A stretch of DNA of 64,000 nt from Paenibacillus sp. LHD-38 (GTDB taxonomy: Bacteria; Bacillota; Bacilli; Paenibacillales; Paenibacillaceae): contig NZ_JAVIFU010000007.1 in the NCBI RefSeq assembly GCF_031157315.1, forward strand, positions 124,001 to 188,000, written 5' to 3'. The translations under genes and the position numbers were made by a program. The notes beneath the pieces are model-generated. The model did no database searches. It was not told the DNA's origin and saw only the letters and a program-made list of their open reading frames with translations. Of the stretch, positions 15,874 through 24,589 are shown piece after piece. Every line of letters begins with the position of its first letter. Position 1 is the stretch's first letter.

Positions 15874-18800
15874 GTGAGGTCATCTACACTGGGCAGAAGA
15901 CTAAATATTAACGATAATTGGCGTTTTCAAAGGGAGTTCAACGGCACGCTTGCAGGGGCGCAGCAGCCCGGTTTTGATGACTCAACATGGCGGCAGGTAA
16001 ATCTGCCCCACGACTGGAGCATCGAGTTGGATTTCAACCCGGAATCCCCTTCTACTCATGAAGGAGGCTATTTGGACGGTGGTGTCGGATGGTACCGCAA
16101 AGCGTTTACCTTACCCTCAACTTTGGAAAATAAGCAGCTTTCAATAGACTTTGATGGTGTGTACATGAACAGTACAACCTATTTGAATGGGCAGATGCTC
16201 GGTACTTATCCTTTCGGTTATAATGCCTTTACTTATGACATTACCGGTAAGGTTTATACGGATGGCAGGGAAAACGTGCTCGTGGTCAAGGTGAACAATA
16301 CCCAACCGAGCAGCCGTTGGTATTCCGGCAGCGGTATATACAGAAACGTATATCTCACAGTAAAGAATGCCATTCATGTGGAGAGATACGGCACATTTGT
16401 GACAACACCTAGTTTGGAAAGCGATATGAAGGCAAATAGAGCGGGCGTAAACATCAGGACGAAGGTTAAAAATGTATCAGGCGAGCCGGCGGAAATTTCG
16501 GTTAAGTCGCTCATTTATGATGCTGACGGGGCTGTCGTTGGATCCGCAGTATCGGGCGAACAAACGATAGATACGGGCAAGGCTGTCATTTTTGAGGATT
16601 ATACCGTTATTTCAAATCCAAAGCTGTGGAGTACTGACGCCGCATATAGATATAAGTTAGTGACAGAGGTAATGGCAGGCGGACAGTTGATGGACACCTA
16701 TGAAACAGCCTTTGGACTTCGATATTTTGTATTTGACCCCAATGAAGGATTTTCGCTGAATGGGCAACATATGAAGCTTCATGGGGTATGCATGCATCAT
16801 GATCTGGGAGCACTGGGCGCAGCTACGAACGCTCGCGCCGTTGAGCGGCAAATGCAGATCATGAAAGATATGGGTGTAAACGCAATTCGGGTAACGCATA
16901 ATCCCGCATCCCCGGAGCTGATAGAGGCCTGCAATAGCTTGGGATTACTCGTTGTGGAGGAGGCTTTTGACACTTGGAATCAGTCCAAAAAGACTTATGA
17001 CTTTGGCTCATTCTTCTCCACATGGGCTGAGCATGATATTAAGGAAATGGTAGACAATCATAAAAACGAGCCCTCGATCATTATGTGGTCGATTGGCAAT
17101 GAAATTTATGATACGACTAGCCCAAGCGGAGTCGAAACGGTCCGTCATTTAGTAAGATGGGTAAAAGAAATAGACACAACGAGACCGACCACCATTGGCG
17201 AGGACAAAACAAGAGGCGATAAGGTGAATGTCACCTCTCTTGATGAAAATATTGAAGCGATATTCAATGAAGTAGATGTGATAGGTCTTAACTATTCCGA
17301 AAATAATTATTACGGATACCATCAACGAAACGCTAAATGGAAACTTTACGGCTCTGAAACCTCGTCGGCTACGCGTTCTAGAGGCGTGTATACCCATCCC
17401 TATGACTATAATCAGAGTATGATTTATGCTGATCACCAGCAATCTTCTTATGACAATGACTATGTAGGCTGGGGAAGAACGGCTGAGGATGCATGGAAAT
17501 GGGATAGGGATTTAAAACATATCGCAGGACAGTTCATATGGACAGGGTTTGATTATATAGGCGAGCCTACGCCTTACTATCATTCATTCCCTTCGAAGAG
17601 CTCTTATTTCGGTGCAGTAGATACCGCTGGATTTCCAAAGGATATATTTTATTATTATCAAAGCCAATGGGGGAAGAAACCGATGGTACACATCCTGCCC
17701 CACTGGAATTGGAAGGACGGAGACTCCATCCGGGTGTTGGTATACACGAACGCTCAGAAGGCAGAGCTGCTGCTGAATGGCACGTCTTTGGGAGAGCGAA
17801 GATTTGAAACCAAAACAACCTCATGGGGCGCTTCTTATAAAGAAACCACGGATGGCAAGACCTATCTCGATTGGACGGTTCTCTATAAGGAAGGTACATT
17901 AGAGGCCGTGGCAATGGACGAGAATGACAATATTATCTGCAGGGATAAGGTGGAAACCGCAGGAGACCCGGCAGCTGTAAGACTTACCGCCGACAGGCAG
18001 GTGATCGTGTCAGACGGCAGAGACTTATCCTTTATTACGGCGGACATCGTAGACAATGCTGGTAGAATTGTGCCTACAGCCAACAATCTTATTCATTTCA
18101 GCGTTGAGGGCAATGGCGAGCTGGCAGGTGTTGATAATGGAAACGCCGCAAGTATCGAGAGATATAAGGACAATAAGCGCAAGGCTTTCAACGGTAAAGC
18201 GTTAGCTGTTATACAATCCAACAAACAATCGGGCGAGATCGTCGTAAACACAACCTCTGCGGGACTTATTGGCGATTCCATCAATCTAACAACGCTGCCG
18301 CCTTCTGAGCGCAACAGGCTGGTATCAGCCAAACTCCTCGTTGATTACACGAATCTTGTAGAGGACGACATTTTAGACCTGGAACTTACCGGAATGCTCG
18401 AAAGCGGAGAAGTTATTGAGTTGTCCGGTTTTGAGCCAGCTTATACGATGGATCGCAACATCATTACGATTAAAAACAATAAGTTATATGCTCTTAACGA
18501 AGGTCAGGTAACGGTAACAGCGACAGTGATGTACGAGGGTGTTGCTGTAACAACATCAGAGCTTAGTCTAAATATTCTAAAGAATACGGTTGAAAGGCAT
18601 ATTGTGAGCATCGAACCGGTAACCCTAATCGTGGACAAAGGCGCAGAACCTAAGCTTCCTGCAACTGTAACGGCAAATTATAACATCGGAATCCCTGCCG
18701 GCCGTTCTGTAACATGGGAGAAGGTTGATCAGATCCTCCACGATAAGCTCGGAGAATTTATCGTTATGGGTGCCGTCGAGGAGACGACGATTAAAGCCAT

Positions 18801-19815
18801 GGCAAGGGTGTTCGTCAAGGGCGCAATAGCCGTTGAAACTATAAGTATGGCTGTATTGAAACATCGATTGCCTAAATTACCGCAAGCCTTAACGGTATAT
18901 TACAATGACGGAACAGAGGAAGAGAAGGCAGTCAGGTGGGGGAATATTCACGCTGAAAGCATGAGCAGAGCAACCGAATTTGACGTGGAAGGCCTGATTG
19001 CGGGTATTGAAATCAAAGCAATAGCGCACATCAGGGTGACCGATGAAATAGGCTTGGTGCACAATATAAGCAGGTCTAAGAACGGCTATGACTACCCCAA
19101 AGCAGAAGCTTCCTTTACGAACAGAGAGCCAGGTTCCAAAGATGCCATCGAGGTCATTAATGACGGTGTAATATCTTATGGGGAAGATCCGCATAACCGT
19201 TGGACAAATTGGCAAAGCGAACCCCGTTTGAGCGATTGGGTATCTGTCACTTTTGGTGATTTTGGGCCTGAGGAATACGACGTAGACAACTTGGAGGTCC
19301 ATTGGTTTGAGGACAACCAATCATCTTTCCCTGCTTCTTTTAAAATACAGTATAAGCATAACTATGCTTGGGTTGATGTGACCAACATGCAGAGTCTTCC
19401 CGAATTTACTGCGCTGCATCAGGCCAATTACTATTCATTTGACCGGGTAAAAACCTCGGCATTGAGGATGGTTATGCTCGCAAAACCAGGCAAGAGCTTA
19501 GCCATTTCCGAGATCAAAATATTTGACAAGCAGCCCAAAGCCAATAGTGAACCAAAGGTTAGGGATATCCTGCTAGACGGCGAAAGCATAATTAACGACT
19601 TTGTTCATACAGGAAGCAGCTATGAATGCAGCGCTACGATTAGCAGTGCTTCTAATATCCCGCAAATTACCGGAATCGGTGAGGACAACACGAGTATTAC
19701 GGTGATTCCAAAGGCCGCACTATCCAAAGCAACGTTGATAGCCAAATCGGAAGACGGTAAGAAGACTGCCGTATACAATGTTACATTTGATCCGAATCCT
19801 CACGGCAAGATTTAG
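15874..19815 (+). CDS. GH2 beta-galactosidase-like enzyme with Ig-like and discoidin-like tail
   Basis: A 1,313-residue protein starting at GTG 15874 (AGGAGG at 15861). The first ~25 residues lead directly into the GH2 sugar-binding domain (NLPHDWSIE, GGVGWYRK), so there is no signal peptide. The immunoglobulin-like and barrel domains follow; WSIGNE near residue 405 carries the acid/base Glu and YGSETSS near 491 the nucleophile. After the barrel come a DUF4982-like domain, two or three bacterial Ig-like repeats (residues ~800-1080), a discoidin-like domain near 1,100-1,220 and a final cadherin-like strand set. Such tails are normal on secreted enzymes, which makes the lack of a signal odd. 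Its codon choice looks less G+C-rich than that of its neighbours, suggesting separate acquisition. Likely role: removing terminal galactose. Confidence 0.9.
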   Translation: MRSSTLGRRLNINDNWRFQREFNGTLAGAQQPGFDDSTWRQVNLPHDWSIELDFNPESPSTHEGGYLDGGVGWYRKAFTLPSTLENKQLSIDFDGVYMNSTTYLNGQMLGTYPFGYNAFTYDITGKVYTDGRENVLVVKVNNTQPSSRWYSGSGIYRNVYLTVKNAIHVERYGTFVTTPSLESDMKANRAGVNIRTKVKNVSGEPAEISVKSLIYDADGAVVGSAVSGEQTIDTGKAVIFEDYTVISNPKLWSTDAAYRYKLVTEVMAGGQLMDTYETAFGLRYFVFDPNEGFSLNGQHMKLHGVCMHHDLGALGAATNARAVERQMQIMKDMGVNAIRVTHNPASPELIEACNSLGLLVVEEAFDTWNQSKKTYDFGSFFSTWAEHDIKEMVDNHKNEPSIIMWSIGNEIYDTTSPSGVETVRHLVRWVKEIDTTRPTTIGEDKTRGDKVNVTSLDENIEAIFNEVDVIGLNYSENNYYGYHQRNAKWKLYGSETSSATRSRGVYTHPYDYNQSMIYADHQQSSYDNDYVGWGRTAEDAWKWDRDLKHIAGQFIWTGFDYIGEPTPYYHSFPSKSSYFGAVDTAGFPKDIFYYYQSQWGKKPMVHILPHWNWKDGDSIRVLVYTNAQKAELLLNGTSLGERRFETKTTSWGASYKETTDGKTYLDWTVLYKEGTLEAVAMDENDNIICRDKVETAGDPAAVRLTADRQVIVSDGRDLSFITADIVDNAGRIVPTANNLIHFSVEGNGELAGVDNGNAASIERYKDNKRKAFNGKALAVIQSNKQSGEIVVNTTSAGLIGDSINLTTLPPSERNRLVSAKLLVDYTNLVEDDILDLELTGMLESGEVIELSGFEPAYTMDRNIITIKNNKLYALNEGQVTVTATVMYEGVAVTTSELSLNILKNTVERHIVSIEPVTLIVDKGAEPKLPATVTANYNIGIPAGRSVTWEKVDQILHDKLGEFIVMGAVEETTIKAMARVFVKGAIAVETISMAVLKHRLPKLPQALTVYYNDGTEEEKAVRWGNIHAESMSRATEFDVEGLIAGIEIKAIAHIRVTDEIGLVHNISRSKNGYDYPKAEASFTNREPGSKDAIEVINDGVISYGEDPHNRWTNWQSEPRLSDWVSVTFGDFGPEEYDVDNLEVHWFEDNQSSFPASFKIQYKHNYAWVDVTNMQSLPEFTALHQANYYSFDRVKTSALRMVMLAKPGKSLAISEIKIFDKQPKANSEPKVRDILLDGESIINDFVHTGSSYECSATISSASNIPQITGIGEDNTSITVIPKAALSKATLIAKSEDGKKTAVYNVTFDPNPHGKI

Positions 19816-19833
19816 AAATGGAGGCCTGCTAGA

Positions 19834-21738
19834 ATGATATTACATTTGTATGGGGATCTCGATCTTGTGGAGGCCGGCATTCAGGAGTTAGCAAGCATCG
19901 TCAAGATTGAGCAGAGCGAGAATGGCATTCCCGTTCAAATCGTGAAACGCAGCGGTTCGCTTCGTGTTTCGCTTGAGAATGGACAGGGGTATATCGCGTT
20001 CGCTGAACAACATCATTTTTTTCGTGCGCTTGGTCTGTTTGTGGAGTATGCCCAAGAGATGGGACGGTTTGATCGGACGGAAGAGCCGCGGTTTGACTTT
20101 AACGGTCCGATGTTGGATGTTTCCCGCAATGCCGTGTTGAAGCTCGAGACAATTAAACAGATGATCCGCTATATGGCTTTGATGGGCTTGAACGGATTGA
20201 TGCTTTATACGGAGGACACCTACGAAATTCCGAACCGTCCATACTTCGGGTATATGAGGGGACGTTATACGACGGATGAATTAAAGGAGTTGGACGATTA
20301 TGCGGCGCAATTCGGCATCGAGATCGTTCCATGCATTCAAACGCTAGCCCATCTGGCATCGGCGCTGAAATGGCCGTTTGCCTCTGCAATGAGAGATACC
20401 AACGATATCCTTCTTGTCGATGAACCCCAGACATATACGTTTATTGAAGAGATGATTTCGGCGGCAACCGCCCCTTTCCGTTCGAAGCGCATTCATATCG
20501 GAATGGACGAGGCTTTTGGTCTCGGTCTTGGCCGCTATCTGGAGCGTAACGGTTACCGGGAACGGTTTTCGATCATGAACGACCATGTGAGCAAGGTTCT
20601 GGACATTACTCAAAAATACGGCTTGAAACCTATGATTTGGAGTGATATGTACTTTCATTTTCTATCGAATGATCAGCATGCGTTCCATTATAATTTGAAT
20701 GTCGATTTTTCGCAGGAAAGGCTTGAACAAATCCCGAAGGACGTCCAGTTTGTATACTGGGATTACGGCAACCGGGATCAGAGCGTTCATGAGCGTATTA
20801 TGAACAGGCATAAGGAATTCGGTTCGGTTCCTTTATTCGCCGGAGGTATTCATATATGGGGAAGCATGAGTCCGAATTACGGAAAAACTTGGATGAGTAC
20901 CCATCCAGCACTGCTTGCTTGCAAGAGTGAGGGCATCAGAGAGGTGTTGGCAACCGCTTGGGGAGATAATGGCCAGGAAACGAATCATCTCGTCATGCTG
21001 CCGGGATTACAGCTCTTCGCTGAGCATGGCTACTCGGATGATGTAACCGACGCTGTATTGCGCACACGATTCGCAGCTTGTACGGGGATGGATTTATTCG
21101 ATGATATCGTCGGTCTCAAAGAGATGGATGAAGTTCCGGGCGTCGAGCAGGGCAACCATTACATGGCCAAACCTTCCAAATATTTGCTGTGGCAGGACAT
21201 CCTGCTTGGACTGTTTGACAAGCATGTCGAGGGAGATGCGGAGAACACGCTGCCAGAGCATTACGCGAAGCTGGGGAACTGGTGGCGGACGTCTAAAGAG
21301 AAAGCAGCCGCCCCGTTTGATGCTATATTCGGTGTGTATGAAAAGCTGAGCGGCGTTCTCGCTAGCAAAGCAACCATCGGTATTGAAATTATGAGGCTGT
21401 ATCGTGATGATCGTAAAGAAGATCTGCGGAAGATCGCCGAATTCCGACTGCCAGCTCTTCATAAGCAGGTCGATGAATTGAGAAAGGCACACAGTCGACT
21501 TTGGATGCTGACCAACAAGCCGTACGGATGGGAGGTGCTTGATACCCGTTACGGCGGACTGTTAGCGCGTATATCATCCGCTTGTCAGCGTCTTCTGGAT
21601 TATACGGAAGGGCGCGAAGGCAGGCTGGAGGAATTGGAATGCGAGCGGCTCCCATTCGATACTGAGTTTTCGGATCGTCCGCTCACGTTGAACGTGTCAG
21701 GTTACCATCGGATCGTCAGCGCATCGTCGATCATTTAA
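19834..21738 (+). CDS. GH20 beta-N-acetylhexosaminidase
   Basis: A 634-residue cytosolic enzyme. Catalytic Asp-Glu pair lies in HIGMDEAFGLG near residues 221-230; upstream are the GPMLDVSRNAV substrate-binding Arg segment near residue 90 and the barrel strand EIVPCIQTLAHL. GGAGG upstream and 18 bases to the GH2 gene place it in the operon. It resembles the pneumococcal GH20C type, which acts inside the cell on terminal beta-linked GlcNAc or GalNAc; that comparison is from memory. With GH2, GH38 and GH125 it fits removal of antennary GlcNAc after galactose and before mannose. Retaining, substrate-assisted mechanism known for the family. Confidence 0.9.
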   Translation: MILHLYGDLDLVEAGIQELASIVKIEQSENGIPVQIVKRSGSLRVSLENGQGYIAFAEQHHFFRALGLFVEYAQEMGRFDRTEEPRFDFNGPMLDVSRNAVLKLETIKQMIRYMALMGLNGLMLYTEDTYEIPNRPYFGYMRGRYTTDELKELDDYAAQFGIEIVPCIQTLAHLASALKWPFASAMRDTNDILLVDEPQTYTFIEEMISAATAPFRSKRIHIGMDEAFGLGLGRYLERNGYRERFSIMNDHVSKVLDITQKYGLKPMIWSDMYFHFLSNDQHAFHYNLNVDFSQERLEQIPKDVQFVYWDYGNRDQSVHERIMNRHKEFGSVPLFAGGIHIWGSMSPNYGKTWMSTHPALLACKSEGIREVLATAWGDNGQETNHLVMLPGLQLFAEHGYSDDVTDAVLRTRFAACTGMDLFDDIVGLKEMDEVPGVEQGNHYMAKPSKYLLWQDILLGLFDKHVEGDAENTLPEHYAKLGNWWRTSKEKAAAPFDAIFGVYEKLSGVLASKATIGIEIMRLYRDDRKEDLRKIAEFRLPALHKQVDELRKAHSRLWMLTNKPYGWEVLDTRYGGLLARISSACQRLLDYTEGREGRLEELECERLPFDTEFSDRPLTLNVSGYHRIVSASSII

Positions 21739-21770
21739 TGCTCAAGCAGGTTCCTAACGAAACAAGCCTT

Positions 21771-21793
21771 CAACCGGGATTTCATATCCGGTT
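21771..21793 (+). other. short hairpin between GH20 and sialidase genes
   Basis: AACCGGGAT and ATCCGGTT flank a short loop, followed by no clear T-run. It may be a weak attenuator or a processing site; the sialidase has its own ribosome site GGGGGTT at 21812. Confidence 0.3.
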
Positions 21794-21826
21794 AACCATA
21801 ATTTAAATGCTGGGGGTTAATTAATC

Positions 21827-23167
21827 ATGCCAAATATTGAAACGCAAGCCGTTTTTTATCCGAATTTAGCTGGTTCAAGAGCCTATCGAATTCCATCGAT
21901 GATTACAACCAGCAAAGGAACAGTGATAGCAGGGATTGATGCAAGGATTGTGGATCAGACAGACAATCCTAACCAGATCGATGCCACAATCAGGCGAAGC
22001 GAAGATCATGGACAAACGTGGGGCCCAGTTCAAAAGCTTGTTGCTTTTGCTGGGGAAGGCTTAGATGGTGCAGCAGCTATTGATACGTCACTTTTGGAAG
22101 ATGAAGAAACAGGTACTATTTTTATGCTTTATATGCATACACCTGGTGGAATTGGTCTTTGGGCAAGTGAGCCTGTAATTGGTTTTGATTCAGATGGACG
22201 CAGGAAGTTATATGATCAAGAAGGTAATATATATTTACTTGCCGAAGATGGAGAAGTTACTGATTCTGAAGGTAATGGGACAAGTTATACCGTTGATGAA
22301 AAAGGGTATGTGTTCAAAGGCGGAGAGGCCCGAGGAAATATTTATTATAAAAAAGGCATCGATCCAAATGAGAGTTTGCTAGAAGCAAGAACGTCATTTT
22401 TGCAAATGATTCAAAGTGAAGATGATGGGCTTACCTGGTCCAAGCCAAGAGAATTAAACCCAATGGTTAAAGAGGAATGGATGCGCTTTATTGGATCCGG
22501 GCCCGGCTGCGGAATTCAATTAAAGCATAGTGAAAAAGCAGGTCGCTTAGTATTCCCGATTTATTTTTCAAATGAATCAGGCCATTTATCCTGTACTTGT
22601 ATATATAGTGACGATCACGGGGCTACTTGGCAGCGTGGAGAATCTCCGAACGACGGAAGAGAATTGGACGGCGAAGTTCTGTCTGCGAAGACCATCTCTG
22701 AAGGGAAGCAGTATTTGACAGAATCACAGGTCATTGAATTGCCGGCAGGTGAACTGAAATATTATTTGAGAAATCATTACGGACTTCAAAGAACAGCTGT
22801 TACAACGAGCACAGATGGCGGGAAAACATGGGGTGAAGTTACGTTTGATATGGCACTAGTGGATCCAATTTGCCAATCAAGTGTCGTACTGTATCCTGAT
22901 CAGGGGGATGGGAAGGTACGAGTCTTATTCTCAAATCCGGATGATGAGAAAACAAGGATAAAGGGAACTGTACGCCTCAGTGAGGATGGCGGAAAAACTT
23001 GGCCATACAGCAAAGTGGTTGAAGACGGATATTATGGTTATTCCTGCTTAACCGTACTTAAAAATGGTGATATTGGTGTTCTGTATGAAAAGGTATATGA
23101 TTACTCCGATTGGAATAACATGGATATTCAATTTGGAACGTTTACGTTGGAATGGCTGAAATCATGA
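21827..23167 (+). CDS. GH33-type exo-alpha-sialidase
   Basis: A 446-residue sialidase with no signal peptide. The N-terminal YRIPSM (residue ~20) holds the first Arg of the carboxylate-binding triad. Five Asp boxes are seen: SEDHGQTW, SEDDGLTW, SDDHGATW, STDGGKTW and SEDGGKTW, the mark of the six-bladed propeller. It would release terminal sialic acid. About 60 residues around 105-175 with DQEGNIYLLAEDG and KKGIDPN may form an insertion between blades. The gene is more AT-rich in codon choice than the mannosidase genes, suggesting later acquisition. Immediately behind it lies a relic of nanE, the epimerase of sialic-acid catabolism, which supports the sialidase assignment. Confidence 0.9.
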   Translation: MPNIETQAVFYPNLAGSRAYRIPSMITTSKGTVIAGIDARIVDQTDNPNQIDATIRRSEDHGQTWGPVQKLVAFAGEGLDGAAAIDTSLLEDEETGTIFMLYMHTPGGIGLWASEPVIGFDSDGRRKLYDQEGNIYLLAEDGEVTDSEGNGTSYTVDEKGYVFKGGEARGNIYYKKGIDPNESLLEARTSFLQMIQSEDDGLTWSKPRELNPMVKEEWMRFIGSGPGCGIQLKHSEKAGRLVFPIYFSNESGHLSCTCIYSDDHGATWQRGESPNDGRELDGEVLSAKTISEGKQYLTESQVIELPAGELKYYLRNHYGLQRTAVTTSTDGGKTWGEVTFDMALVDPICQSSVVLYPDQGDGKVRVLFSNPDDEKTRIKGTVRLSEDGGKTWPYSKVVEDGYYGYSCLTVLKNGDIGVLYEKVYDYSDWNNMDIQFGTFTLEWLKS

Positions 23168-23178
23168 GGGAGCAGAAT

Positions 23179-23253
23179 ATGACAAACACCGACATTATCG
23201 AATCGCTATAGGGAAAACTTATCGTTTCATGTCAAGCGTTAGAAGATGAGTTC
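23179..23253 (+). pseudogene. nanE: nanE remnant (N-acetylmannosamine-6-P 2-epimerase, N-terminus)
   Basis: An ATG with a GGGAGCAG ribosome site, 11 bases behind the sialidase stop, starts a 25-codon frame. After a TAG at 23209 it encodes GKLIVSCQALEDE, which is the conserved first strand of NanE proteins. The frame then runs into a different gene at about base 23251. NanE converts ManNAc-6-P to GlcNAc-6-P, the step that follows sialic-acid cleavage and phosphorylation. The remnant is non-functional: one nonsense codon and loss of about 200 residues. The motif is short but specific. Confidence 0.72.
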
Positions 23254-23255
23254 TA

Positions 23256-24371
23256 AATGGAACAGGAGATATTGTAAAGGAAGTTGCAGAAGCTTGTCGC
23301 AGGGGCGGCATTAAATTCGGAGTCTACCTGTCTCCGTGGGATCGGCATGAGCAAACCTATGGCGATTCGCCTATGTATAACGAATACTTTAAAAATCAAT
23401 TAAGAGAGCTGCTGACGGGTTACGGGGATATTTTCTGCGTCTGGTTTGACGGTGCCTGCGGGGAAGGCCCGAACGGGAAGCGCCAACAATATGATTGGGA
23501 ATCGTATTATGCGATCATTCGTGAGTTGTAGCCCAATGCCGTCATATCGGTTTGCGGTCCTGATATTCGTTGGTGCGGGAACGAAGCGGGCCATTGCCGA
23601 GAGTCAGAATGGAGCGTCGTGCCAGCATCTCTTAGATTGAATGAGAGTATACAAGAAAAATCGCAGCAAGCGGATGATCGGGAATTTGCAAAAAGATACG
23701 ATCCTCAAGAAGATGATCTTGGAAGCAGAGAAGTGATTCAGCATGAGAGCGAATTGGTCTGGTATCCTGCCGAAGTCAATACATCGATTCGTCCAGGCTG
23801 GTTTTATCATGCTTCAGAGGACGAAAAGGTCCGATCGCTTGATGAGCTGTTGAACATCTATTACAATTCGGTTGGTGGAAATGCGACGTTTCTGCTGAAT
23901 CTCCCGCCGGATTCTCGAGGACTGATTCACGAGAATGATATGAAGCGTTTGAAGGAGCTTGGGGACGTGATTCGCCATACGTTCAAAACCAATTTGGCGT
24001 CCATTGCAATCGCCAAAACCTCTGAGGCGATGAACTGCTGTGATGCGGCCAATATGTTGGATGGGAACCGGGATACATTCTGGTCTCCTGAAGAAGGTAC
24101 AGAGCAAGCATTTATTGAAGTCGATTTGCAAAGTGAACTAATGTTTGACCATGTTGTGCTTCAGGAACACCGATACGGACAACGAATTGAACGATTCGAG
24201 CTGGAGTATAAAGAGGGTGAGAAGTGGGTTCCGTTATACAAAGGCACGGTTGTCGGCTACAAGCATATATGTCGGTTTGATGCGGTTGTATCGCGATTCA
24301 TTCGACTGAAGATCATAGAATCGAGATGGTGTCCGACGATTTCCTCTTTTGAAGTTTATAGGAGCAAATAG
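23256..24371 (+). pseudogene. GH29 alpha-L-fucosidase remnant with discoidin-like tail
   Basis: Reading from 23256 gives NGTGDIVKEVAEACRRGGIKFG, then YLSPWDRHEQ and WFDGACGEGPNGKRQQYDW, all characteristic of GH29 fucosidases; the Asp in WFDGA is the nucleophile. A TAG at 23529 interrupts the frame in Glu-Leu-stop-Pro-Asn (CAG to TAG expected). The frame then continues without break to 24371, ending in an F5/8C (discoidin)-like domain from about 23990. The first ~90 codons are absent because the nanE relic abuts directly. The 250-residue second part has an ATG-less start and is unlikely to be made. It implies that fucose was once also removed by this locus. Confidence 0.85.
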
Positions 24372-24432
24372 GCATCGAAATTTTACTCATTATTAATTCT
24401 CTATTTTGTTATTTCAAAGATAAGTATGAGTA

Positions 24433-24483
24433 ATGAGCAAATTAATATTTGCAATTGAAGAGCCGGAACTTTATTTACATCGC
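24433..24483 (+). pseudogene. possible scrap of an OLD/AAA-type ATPase
   Basis: The codons from ATG 24433 read MSKLIFAIEEPELYLH. The part FAIEEPELYLH is the Walker-B-type signature of OLD-family or related AAA ATPases. The similarity stops at about 24483, where a terminator-like hairpin begins. Only ~16 residues remain, so it may be chance, but the motif is very specific. Confidence 0.4.
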
Positions 24484-24484
24484 T

Positions 24485-24511
24485 CCTATCCAGCGGATAG
24501 GGGCCTTTTTC
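24485..24511 (+). terminator. Rho-independent terminator after glycan cluster
   Basis: CCTATCC / GGATAGG stem with a 3-base loop, followed by GGCC and five T. Likely ends transcription coming from the sialidase and fucosidase relics. Confidence 0.75.
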
Positions 24512-24589
24512 ATGTAAACGTATACATGTCGATTTTGTTTTTCTCTATTTTCCCCTATAAATGAACCTTTACGAAAAAGAAAAAAAGGA

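Noticed and set aside
23619..24371. Independent 250-residue discoidin-domain protein
   Set aside because: It is the downstream part of the GH29 frame after a TAG, with no start codon signal of its own.
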